Shown: positions 45,327 to 53,078 of the stretch, piece after piece
Layout of the letters: each line of letters begins with the position of its first letter
How positions within the stretch are numbered: the first letter of the stretch is position 1
Origin: Hirschia maritima DSM 19733
GTDB lineage: Bacteria > Pseudomonadota > Alphaproteobacteria > Caulobacterales > Hyphomonadaceae
Assembly: GCF_000378345.1 (NCBI RefSeq)
Contig: NZ_KB899550.1
Location: 1-64,000 of the forward strand
DNA: 64,000 nucleotides
Reading direction: 5' to 3'
Program-made: the position numbers and the translations under genes
The notes under the pieces: generated by a model
What the model was told of the DNA's origin: nothing
Databases searched by the model: none
The model's input: only the letters and a program-made list of their open reading frames with translations

Positions 45327-46090
45327 AGGTTCTTGTCACTGGCCTCAACGGTGTTGTGGGGCAAGCACTATATCCAGCATTGAAGGATCGTTATGAGATT
45401 AGTGCTTTATCCCGCAGTGGTGTAAATGGGGTGCCTCCAGAGCGTGTATTTAAAGCTGATATAGGAGATATCGATACACTATATCCAGCGATGAAAGGCA
45501 TCGATGTTGTTTTGAACCTTGCTGCTGGTGGCGGGCAAAGTAGCGCTGAAGGAATGGATGCCGGTTGGGATGTTATGCTTCGGGATAACATTGTCGGTGC
45601 ATATAATGTTCTGGAAGCTGCGAAACAGTCAGGTGTGAAACGTGTTATCCTGGCAAGTTCAGGCGCCGTAGCCAATGGATATGAGCTCGAAGAACCATAC
45701 AAAAGTCTTGTATCTACTGAAGATGTGCCGCTTCCGACTTCTTGGGATATGGTGAATGAGTTTTCAGAACCCAAGCCGGTGTCATTGTATGGTGTAACTA
45801 AGCTATTTGGTGAAGACCTTGGCCGATATTACGCTGCGACGACTGATATGTCAGTGATAAATTTGCGGATCAGTTATTGTCTTAAAGAAGATGTTGCTGG
45901 AGCGGGGCGAGGGCAGGCCAACTGGTCTAGCCATCGCGATCTGCAGCAATTGACGACACTGTGTATAGATGCTCCGTCAGAGATTAAATTCGATATATTT
46001 TGGGCAACCTCTGATAACAAAAAACTGTTCCGAGATAATGCGCATGCAAAAAAGGTTTTGGGCTATAAACCGCAAGATGGGGTCAAATGA
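45311..46090 (+). CDS. NAD-dependent epimerase/dehydratase-type SDR, uronate dehydrogenase-like
   Basis: A 259-residue extended-type SDR. The NAD motif is VTGLNGVVGQAL; LEAAKQSGVKRVILASSGAVANGY and YGVTKLFGEDLGRYYA (Y-x-x-x-K) follow the pattern of bacterial uronate dehydrogenases (Udh), as does the length of about 260 residues. It would oxidise a hexuronate or similar aldose to a lactone with NAD+. It overlaps the MFS transporter gene by 16 bp, so the two form one operon. Other extended SDRs cannot be excluded, but the pairing with a hexuronate-type transporter favours the call. Confidence 0.8.
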   Translation: MSRQLKVLVTGLNGVVGQALYPALKDRYEISALSRSGVNGVPPERVFKADIGDIDTLYPAMKGIDVVLNLAAGGGQSSAEGMDAGWDVMLRDNIVGAYNVLEAAKQSGVKRVILASSGAVANGYELEEPYKSLVSTEDVPLPTSWDMVNEFSEPKPVSLYGVTKLFGEDLGRYYAATTDMSVINLRISYCLKEDVAGAGRGQANWSSHRDLQQLTTLCIDAPSEIKFDIFWATSDNKKLFRDNAHAKKVLGYKPQDGVK

Positions 46091-46124
46091 CCATGATCGT
46101 ATTTGGAAATTTGAAAATGGTCAT
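46087..46124. terminator. Inverted repeat at the end of the MFS-SDR operon
   Basis: ATGACCAT (46087-46094) and ATGGTCAT (46117-46124) are perfect 8-bp arms separated by 22 bases, starting within the SDR stop codon. There is no clean T-run, so it may be a weak terminator or RNA-stabilising hairpin. The remaining ~260 bp before the sigma-factor gene hold no recognised element. Confidence 0.4.
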
Positions 46125-46387
46125 TTCAAATTAGTGCTTGTTTCGTCGATTACATCCGCAATTTAGACTCGATTATTGAGAATTAAATCTAGTGTTAGGA
46201 AGGGTTCGAGAGTGATGAAATGACGCTGTATAACAATGTCCATTTATATATAGACTTCCATCTTAGCAAAAGACGTAAAAGAAAATCGAATAATAAAAAT
46301 ATTTTTGCTAAAATCCTGCAATGACTTGTAATTAAAGTACATTTACTGTTCAGTTTAAGTGGTTGTTCCAATTTTAAACGTGTTTCT

Positions 46388-46990
46388 ATGTCTAAAATAT
46401 TTGAAGCATTCGTAGAAAACGAGAAAGCAATACGACGTGTTATTGCTAAGTATTGTTTTCGTGTAGAAGACATAGATGAGTTGGCACAAGAGACGTTTTT
46501 GAAATGCTATGTGGCGGAGTTAAAATCCGACATAAAAGAACCAAAGCATTTTCTCTTAAGAGCCGCGAAAAATACGGCTCTGAGTGAAATAAAGAAAAAA
46601 CGAAATACAATTACTGATTTTTTTGAAGATTCTGCCGACAAAGACGTCTTTATAGATGAAGGAGAGGTATCTCCCGAAATAAGGTATGATGGACGTCGGA
46701 AATTGGCGATTTTAGCTATGGCGATTGGAAGTCTCCCCAAAGACGATCAACAAATGCTTTTAATGAAGAAAATGGAAAACCTAAAATTCAAACAGATAGC
46801 TGTAAGAATGGATGTATCTGTGAGTACAGTTCAAAAGCGTGTTGCCGCAGCTCTTTTGCACTGTAATGCTTTTTTTCGGTCACGTGGTTATGACCCCATT
46901 GAGTTCGGAGGAAAAAGTACTGAGCCGAAATCAGGCCAAATTTCTAATTTAATGTTGCATTCAAAAAAACGGGACAAAGACAATGACTGA
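46388..46990 (+). CDS. ECF RNA polymerase sigma factor, FecI-like
   Basis: A 200-residue ECF sigma factor. Region 2 covers FVENEKAIRRVIAKYCFRVEDIDELAQETFLKCY, and region 4 covers LPKDDQQMLLMKKMENLKFKQIAVRMDVSVSTVQKRVAAALLHC, with a helix-turn-helix at the end. Family assignment to the FecI type rests on the following FecR gene, which it overlaps by 8 bp, and the TonB receptor with an STN domain downstream. It should direct transcription of the receptor gene after an outer-membrane signal. The C-terminal ~30 residues are a polar tail. Confidence 0.92.
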   Translation: MSKIFEAFVENEKAIRRVIAKYCFRVEDIDELAQETFLKCYVAELKSDIKEPKHFLLRAAKNTALSEIKKKRNTITDFFEDSADKDVFIDEGEVSPEIRYDGRRKLAILAMAIGSLPKDDQQMLLMKKMENLKFKQIAVRMDVSVSTVQKRVAAALLHCNAFFRSRGYDPIEFGGKSTEPKSGQISNLMLHSKKRDKDND

Positions 46991-48045
46991 CCCGCGCAAT
47001 GTAATTGATTTTCCAGATATCCAAAACGCTGAGGCAGAAGCGGCTGAATGGATTATGAAATTTGAAGAAGGTGAGAAGTCCGCTACCGATATTGTGGAAT
47101 TTCAAGCTTGGTTGGCCAAAGGAGAGCATTACCGCGAAGCTTATCAGAGGCTTGCAGCTTTATGGGGAGCGTTGGATCAACTCGAAGAATTTGAAGATAT
47201 ATCTCACTCCGCTGAACGAACCTCGAAAAACACAGGATCAAATAGTCCATTTTTGATGTCTCGACGGGCGGGAGTGTTGGGAATGGCTGCTTCGGTCGCA
47301 TTTGCCGTTGTGGCGGGAACATACTGGTTTTCTAAAGAGCAGACCGACCCAAATTACTACGTCTCTTATGCAACGCAAATTGGAGAGAGGCAAACAATTG
47401 AACTCCCAGATGGTTCGAATATTGAACTGAACACAGATACCAAAGTTGATGTTGAATTCACCAAACAAGATAGATTGGTACATCTTGTCAAAGGTGAGGC
47501 CTTCTTTGAGGTTGAATCTAATCCTGAAAAGCCTTTCACCGTTTTGGCCAATGGTGGAGCAGTAAAGGCTGTGGGAACAGCTTTTACCGTGAGATTGAAG
47601 GAAGAAAAAATAAACGTCACAGTCACTGAAGGGCGGGTGGCCCTATTTGGTGCGGAAGATAATTTATCAGGTATTCATCCAAATTCTTACAAACCAAAAA
47701 TGGATGAAAATTCCATTCTTCAAGTTACGGCTGGCCAACAGGTTGTTTTTAGGAAGAACATAGAAAAACTAGAACATATTCAGCCTGCCGTGCTAAAGCG
47801 CAAATTGTCTTGGAGGGAAGGTGTTCTAGCTTTTTCAGGCGACCCTTTGAAAGAAATGGTGGATGAAGTTTCCCGCTATACAGATAGATATCGAAGGAGA
47901 TGAACTCCAGTCTTTCCCAGTAGCCGGTTATTTTGAGGCTGGTGAGGTCGAGTCGATGTTAGAGGCTCTAACATTGATGGCGGATATTGATGTTCAGTAT
48001 ATCCACTCAAAACACATTGTATTGAAAGCAAAGGAACCACGTTAA
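46983..48045 (+). pseudogene. FecR-type anti-sigma regulator, frameshifted near its C-terminus
   Basis: The first frame (46983-47903) encodes an N-terminal cytoplasmic domain (AAEWIMKFEEGEKSATDIVEFQAWLAKGEHYREAYQRLAALW), a membrane helix at about residues 98-116, and the periplasmic FecR domain (QTIELPDGSNIELNTDTKVDVEF, HLVKGEAFFEVESNPEKPFTVLANGGAVKAVGTAFTVR). It reaches EVSRYTD and then ends in RYRRR. The expected continuation IDIEGDELQSFPVAGYFEAGEVESMLEAL is intact in the +1 frame and runs to a stop at 48045. So one frameshift lies at about 47883-47890. The lost part is the domain that contacts the receptor's STN domain. A sequencing error, a real mutation, or a functional truncated FecR are all possible. 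Confidence 0.85.
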
Positions 48046-48112
48046 TTAGGGGGGGATTCAATATAAAAATTCAGCAAAAATAGCTGATTGAATAAAAAAG
48101 GGAGGAATTTTT

Positions 48113-48178
48113 ATGTCTTTTGAAAGTTGGGAAGTCTTCAATTGTAAGACCGGTGTGAAAATCACATCCGCGTGCTGA
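48113..48178 (+). CDS. Possible 21-codon leader peptide coupled to the TonB receptor start
   Basis: An ATG at 48113 follows a strong ribosome site (GGGAGGAA, with a 5-base T run before the ATG) and opens a 21-codon ORF (MSFESWEVFNC...ITSAC) that stops at 48176-48178. Its stop overlaps the GTG start (48172) used for the STN-TonB receptor, which has no ribosome site of its own. That geometry fits a translated leader with re-initiation at the receptor gene. Alternatively the ATG is the original receptor start, and a single frameshift at about 48170 separates it from the rest. Confidence 0.4.
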   Translation: MSFESWEVFNCKTGVKITSAC

Positions 48179-51100
48179 CCAAAAAGATAACAGGTGAGGA
48201 AACAGTAAGGTTATTGCGTGGTTTATCGTGTAGTTGCTTCGCAGCTGTAACGATGAGTTGCTTGTCTATCACTGAAGCTCAAGTCTTAGATGATCGATAT
48301 GAATTTCATATCGAAACGGGGACGCTCGGCTCAGCGTTAGAGGAAATTGTCGATACGACAAACGTCCAATTGCTTTACCCTCATGATTTGTCAAATGCTG
48401 AAGGGTTTAACCCTGTCATTGGGCAGTACACAATTGAAGAAGCTTTGGAGGTTCTTCTAGGCGGAACCAACTTTTCCGGCGGTCTGACAACGAGGGGAGT
48501 GATCGTGATCGCTCTCAATAGTAGCGGACAACCGCAGGAAGAGGAGGCGAATATGCCAATCGGGGAAAAAAGCAAGCGCAACGCGTTGTATGCTGGAGCA
48601 GCAGCGGCTGCTTTGGTTTTGGGTAACCAACAGGCTTTAGCACAAGATGAGGCTGAGGTCGTTCAGCAGGATGAAAGCCGGACAATGGACACCATCGTGG
48701 TGACGGGTATCCGCAAATCATTGACAGATGCTGCAGCTATTAAACGCAATTCAGATGGTGTTGTAGATGCCATTTCTGCTGAAGATATCGGTAAATTTCC
48801 AGATACTAATCTGGCTGAATCACTCCAGCGTATCACAGGTGTGTCTATAGATCGTTCAAACGGAGAAGGAAATCAGATCACTGTTCGCGGTCTAGGGCCG
48901 AGTTTCAATTTAGTGACGCTAAATGGGCGCCAAATGCCTAAAGCATCGACACAAGCTGATGTGAACATTAACCGAGGTTTCAATTTTCGAGATGTTTCAT
49001 CAGAGATGGTGTCCGGTGTTCATGTGATGAAAACAGGGCGCGCTGACATTGTTTCTGGTGGAATGGGTGCGACCGTTGATGTTGTTACGGCCAAACCGCT
49101 TGAGCTTGGTGAGCGTAAAATTTCACTTAGTGCGAAAGGCGTCATGGATACAACGAATGAAGTGGGTGACGATGTAACGCCTGAATTGTTTGGGCTGTAT
49201 AATGATGTCTTTTTAAACGGCAAACTTGGCGTTTTGTTATCTGCATCTCACGCGGAACGAAATAGCCGTGTTGAAATTGTAAAAACTGATGGCTGGGTTA
49301 CCGATAATGGCACGGCGTATACTGGGATAGATGCATCTAATATAGATCGTACGCGCAATCCAGATGGGATATTCTTTGTTCCTAGAAATTGGGTGCTGAA
49401 TGTTGGGGATCACAAACGCGAGCGTCAAAATTATCAAGCAGTTGTTCAATTTGAACCGGTAGATAATTTTCGTGCAACTGTGGATTATGCTGGAACACGG
49501 TTTGAAGATTCCTACGATGAATTGGAAGCAAGTTTCTGGTTTGACTCTGACGCGGGCACGACTGGCGTTGCTGATGTGAATGGAACAGTGACTAGCCCTC
49601 AACACAATGATCACCGCTTGAATTTTGCGGGAATTAACAAGGTTACTGAAGTTCAAAATGACTCTTACGGAGTGAATTTTGAATGGGAGCCAACGGACAA
49701 TTTGTCTTTGGCTTTTGATTATCACAACTCAACGTCTGAATCTCAACCAGATGGTACGATCGGTGAAGTCTTGACTGTGTTGAGCGGAAACACATTTGAC
49801 GTTGACATTGGTATAGATCTTACAGGTGCTGAAGTACCCACAACGATTGCTGATGACAGTGATGTTCCAAATGGAAATGCTTATTCTAAGGAATCTATCC
49901 AGGCTGATGTGTCCGTTGGGCGTGGCCGTCAGATTAAAAACGAAGTTGAACAATTTCAATTTGATGCTGAATGGAAAAACTCATCAGATAGTGCAATCCG
50001 TTCTGTAAAGACTGGTCTGGCCTATACTGAGTTTGGTTTTGACCAAATTGATCGCTTTTTCTTTGCGGTTGTAGATTCTGTCGATATTTCCAGTTTGCCC
50101 GTGGATTTTGTGCCGAGAGGAAGCATTGCGTCTGACTTTTCAGGTACAGAAACTCTCTTTCCGTTCCGTGCAATTTACGACCCAGCACAACTGAACCAAT
50201 TAGTAGATGATGCTGGATTACTTTTCGATGTGGAGGGGACATTACAGCCTACAGTGAGCGGGGTAACTGAAAAGACTCTGTCAGGTTATGTTTCAGTTGA
50301 TATTGAAGAAGAGTTCAATGGGTTTCCAGTTGATATTAATGCGGGTGTGCGTTTTGAAAAAACTGAGGTCACAGGTGGGTCCTCGCTACCGTTTGATCGC
50401 TTTGCATTCTTGAGCAATGAAGCTCTTGAACCAGTTGCGGCAGCATCGGCGTCAAGCAGTAATTTGACCGGTGAGTATACCGAGTTTTTGCCAAACCTAG
50501 ATGTTAAAGTCGATTTGATGGATGATCTCATTCTGCGTGCATCATATAGCAGGACAATTTCTAGAAGTGATTTGGGGCTATTGGCAGCCGGTGTTCGTCT
50601 AGTGGATGCACGTCCAGGAGGACCATTCACTGCTGAAACGGGTGACCCAGGGCTGCTTCCATTCTCGTCCAATAATGTCGACTTGTCTGTTGAATGGTAT
50701 TATGGCGACCGCGGATTGCTTGGGGCAGGAGAAGGAAGTTATTTCTCAACCGGTTTCTTCAAAAAATACGTGGATAACTTTATAGGCGTGACAGCTGTTG
50801 AAAGACCTGTGCTTGGCGCTGGCGGTCAACCGTTTACAGACCCATCAGTAGACGGTGGGCGGCCAGGATGTCCGGATAGCACAGGTCAAAATGATGCTTG
50901 TCTGTCTCAACCAACTGACCCGCAAATCATTTTTGACGTGCTAACGCCCCAAAATCTTGAATCTGCAGAGATCAATGGTTTTGAAATCGCACTTCAGCAC
51001 ATTATCGGTGAGTCTGGTTTTGGGTTCATTGCGAATGCTACATTTGTGGATAGTGACGCAAAATATGATATTTTCTCGTTTAATCAGTCCGTTGCTCTTG

Positions 51101-51420
51101 AAGGGCTTAGTGATTCAGCAAATTTGGTTGCCTTCTATGACAAATACGGTTTCCAAGCGAGAGTGGCATACAATTGGAGAGACGAATTCCTTCTCCAACA
51201 AAACCAATTTCACAGCGCTGCAGAACCTGTTTTTGTGAAGGCGTATGGGCAAGTTGATGTCAGCGCGAGTTACGACATCAATGAAAACTTCTCGGTTTTC
51301 CTTGAAGGGCTAAACCTAACGGATGAAAACATATTCCAGCACGGGCGTTTTGAGAATCAATTCTTAAAAGCTGAAAGATCTGGTCCACGCTATAATTTCG
51401 GTGTGCGAGCAACATTTTGA
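48172..51420 (+). CDS. TonB-dependent receptor with N-terminal STN domain and internal second signal peptide
   Basis: A 1082-residue receptor from a GTG start. Residues 1-37 resemble a signal sequence, 42-115 are an STN (secretin/TonB N-terminal) signalling domain (YEFHIETGTLGSALEEIVDTT), and 128-158 look like a second complete signal peptide ending ALAQ. The plug begins near 171 with the phrase DTIVVTGIRKSLTDAAAIKRNSDGVVDAISAEDIGKFPDTNLAESLQRITGVSIDR, diagnostic of the Xanthomonas/Caulobacter-type TonB receptors. The beta-barrel runs to a terminal phenylalanine (FGVRATF). These receptors import carbohydrates or other complex substrates. With the sigma factor and FecR upstream it forms a cell-surface signalling system. 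An internal ATG with a strong ribosome site at 48553 could make a receptor without the STN domain. Confidence 0.9.
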   Translation: MLTKKITGEETVRLLRGLSCSCFAAVTMSCLSITEAQVLDDRYEFHIETGTLGSALEEIVDTTNVQLLYPHDLSNAEGFNPVIGQYTIEEALEVLLGGTNFSGGLTTRGVIVIALNSSGQPQEEEANMPIGEKSKRNALYAGAAAAALVLGNQQALAQDEAEVVQQDESRTMDTIVVTGIRKSLTDAAAIKRNSDGVVDAISAEDIGKFPDTNLAESLQRITGVSIDRSNGEGNQITVRGLGPSFNLVTLNGRQMPKASTQADVNINRGFNFRDVSSEMVSGVHVMKTGRADIVSGGMGATVDVVTAKPLELGERKISLSAKGVMDTTNEVGDDVTPELFGLYNDVFLNGKLGVLLSASHAERNSRVEIVKTDGWVTDNGTAYTGIDASNIDRTRNPDGIFFVPRNWVLNVGDHKRERQNYQAVVQFEPVDNFRATVDYAGTRFEDSYDELEASFWFDSDAGTTGVADVNGTVTSPQHNDHRLNFAGINKVTEVQNDSYGVNFEWEPTDNLSLAFDYHNSTSESQPDGTIGEVLTVLSGNTFDVDIGIDLTGAEVPTTIADDSDVPNGNAYSKESIQADVSVGRGRQIKNEVEQFQFDAEWKNSSDSAIRSVKTGLAYTEFGFDQIDRFFFAVVDSVDISSLPVDFVPRGSIASDFSGTETLFPFRAIYDPAQLNQLVDDAGLLFDVEGTLQPTVSGVTEKTLSGYVSVDIEEEFNGFPVDINAGVRFEKTEVTGGSSLPFDRFAFLSNEALEPVAAASASSSNLTGEYTEFLPNLDVKVDLMDDLILRASYSRTISRSDLGLLAAGVRLVDARPGGPFTAETGDPGLLPFSSNNVDLSVEWYYGDRGLLGAGEGSYFSTGFFKKYVDNFIGVTAVERPVLGAGGQPFTDPSVDGGRPGCPDSTGQNDACLSQPTDPQIIFDVLTPQNLESAEINGFEIALQHIIGESGFGFIANATFVDSDAKYDIFSFNQSVALEGLSDSANLVAFYDKYGFQARVAYNWRDEFLLQQNQFHSAAEPVFVKAYGQVDVSASYDINENFSVFLEGLNLTDENIFQHGRFENQFLKAERSGPRYNFGVRATF
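48541..48555 (+). promoter_or_regulatory. Internal ribosome binding site and ATG inside the TonB receptor gene
   Basis: GAGGAGG (48541-48547) stands 5 bases before an in-frame ATG (48553-48555, codon 128). The codons that follow encode MPIGEKSKRNALYAGAAAAA, an n-region plus hydrophobic core, then ALAQ, a typical signal-peptidase I site. It therefore looks like a normal start of a TonB receptor gene, although it lies within a longer open frame. Confidence 0.65.
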
Positions 51421-51459
51421 TCCCTAATTTCTCCCAGAATGTTGTTTAACTGAAATACT

Positions 51460-51495
51460 GGGGCAAGGCTGGAATATTGCTTTGCCCCTTTTTTT
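51460..51495 (+). terminator. Strong rho-independent terminator after the TonB receptor gene
   Basis: GGGGCAA (51460-51466), a 15-base loop, TTGCCCC (51482-51488) and a run of seven T residues make the best intrinsic terminator in the window. It ends 18 bp before the halogenase gene, so that gene needs read-through or its own promoter. Confidence 0.85.
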
Positions 51496-51513
51496 CGAAA
51501 GTAAAATTGAGGC

Positions 51514-53034
51514 ATGGAAAAGCCAATTGAAAAGATTGTGATTGTTGGTGGTGGTACAGCTGGTTGGTTGTGCGCTGCGATACTCGCCTCAAAACATTTG
51601 CTCGATCCTGGAAGCAATAAAAAAATAGTGTTGGTAGAATCTCCAGATATCCAATCGGTAGGAGTTGGGGAGGGGACGTGGCCTACTATGCGACGTACTC
51701 TCAATCAAATAGGAATTTCAGAACAAGAATTTCTCTCCAAATGTAATGCGAGCTTTAAACAGGGCACACGCTTTTTAGGGTGGAGAGATGGCAGTCAAGG
51801 AGATGATTTTTTTCATCCTTTTTCACTTCCCGTAGGTTTTCCCAAAATTAATCCAGGGACAGCTTGGCTTGAGAATTCAATGGGAACTGACTTTGCAAAA
51901 GTTTTTAGTGTTCAACCTCATTTGTGCGAATTGAATTTGGCGCCAAAGCATTTCAAAACACCTGAATATAACGGCATGCAGAATTATGGATATCATCTTG
52001 ATGCCGGAAAATTTGCCGACCTTCTTCGCCGACACAGTGTTCAAAAATTAAACGTGCAACACATTCAAGCGAATGTGGAGCAAGTTCATAGAAATGAGAG
52101 CGGGAATATCTTTGCTCTTACAACGGATTCTGCGGCCGATATCACAGGTGATTTTTTTGTGGATTGCACCGGATTTCATGCCAAATTGATTAGTCAAACA
52201 ATGGGAGCTGAGTTTAATTCAACTGGTAGGACCCTTTTTGCGGATCGCGCTTTGGTGGTGTCAAAAGAATACGAACGTCCAGATAGCCCAGTCGCTTCAC
52301 AGACAAATTCCGTTGCACTATCTGCAGGTTGGGTTTGGGACATTGGTTTGAAAGATAGGAGAGGTCTTGGGTATGTTTATTCAAGTTCTCATATTAGTGA
52401 AGAAGTCGCTTTAAATGAATTTGTTTCTCACCTTTGTGCCAGTGAAGGTGATTTTGATGAGGGTACGGTTCGTTCTCTTAAGTTTGAATCCGGCTATAGA
52501 CCAACTCCGTGGATAAATAATTGTATCGCAATAGGTTTGTCCGCGGGATTTGTTGAACCATTGGAAGCTTCTTCTATAATGATGACGGAGTTAGCTTCAA
52601 ATTTCTTAGCTGATAGATGGCCAGTTTCAGATTCTATAATTCCCATATTGTCCAAGCAATTCAATGATATCTTTAGCAGTCGGTGGCTGAGAATCGTTGA
52701 TTTTTTAAAGCTTCACTATTGTCTCAGTAAGCGTCAAACTGACTTCTGGATGGACAATACTTCCTCTTCTTCAATTCCAGATAGTCTCGCGGAAAAGTTA
52801 GAGCTATGGAAATTTCATACACCATGGCGAGATGACTTTACATACGCACAAGAAATGTTTCCAACAGCGAGCTATCAATACATTTTGTACGGAATGAAAA
52901 ATCTCAATCCAATAACGGAAAGTAGTTGTGTTGTTTCCCAAAATACTCATGCGGCTGTCCTCTCTAAAGTAAATCAGTTGAAAGGCGTTCTTCCGTCAAA
53001 CAGAGATCTGATAGGATCATGTTCAATCCTGTAA
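51514..53034 (+). CDS. Flavin-dependent tryptophan-halogenase family protein
   Basis: A 506-residue FADH2-dependent halogenase-like enzyme. The FAD motif GGGTAGW is at residues 12-18, GVGEGTWPTMRRTL follows at about 50-63, a candidate catalytic lysine is K82 in ASFKQGTRFLGW, and E351 lies in GFVEPLEASSI, where known enzymes have PLESTG. The tryptophan motif appears as GWVWDIG (272-278), with glycine where the classical motif GWxWxIP has proline. Members next to TonB receptors in Caulobacter-like bacteria are common, and their true substrate is not known. It lies directly after the receptor but is separated from it by a strong terminator. Confidence 0.9.
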   Translation: MEKPIEKIVIVGGGTAGWLCAAILASKHLLDPGSNKKIVLVESPDIQSVGVGEGTWPTMRRTLNQIGISEQEFLSKCNASFKQGTRFLGWRDGSQGDDFFHPFSLPVGFPKINPGTAWLENSMGTDFAKVFSVQPHLCELNLAPKHFKTPEYNGMQNYGYHLDAGKFADLLRRHSVQKLNVQHIQANVEQVHRNESGNIFALTTDSAADITGDFFVDCTGFHAKLISQTMGAEFNSTGRTLFADRALVVSKEYERPDSPVASQTNSVALSAGWVWDIGLKDRRGLGYVYSSSHISEEVALNEFVSHLCASEGDFDEGTVRSLKFESGYRPTPWINNCIAIGLSAGFVEPLEASSIMMTELASNFLADRWPVSDSIIPILSKQFNDIFSSRWLRIVDFLKLHYCLSKRQTDFWMDNTSSSSIPDSLAEKLELWKFHTPWRDDFTYAQEMFPTASYQYILYGMKNLNPITESSCVVSQNTHAAVLSKVNQLKGVLPSNRDLIGSCSIL

Positions 53035-53078
53035 ATATTCCAATTTCCTTGGTTTGAGAATTGAACATTCGATCCTTC

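Noticed and set aside
46190-46230. A tRNA suggested by the GGTTCGA-like sequence
   Set aside because: No acceptor stem, D arm or anticodon arm could be paired around it.
47870-47905. Programmed ribosomal frameshifting in fecR
   Set aside because: No slippery heptamer or following stable hairpin was seen at ACAGATAGATATCG. Mutation or sequence error is more likely.
50286-50672. A 128-codon minus-strand ORF inside the TonB receptor gene
   Set aside because: It is the antisense shadow of the receptor barrel, with no ribosome site or family pattern.
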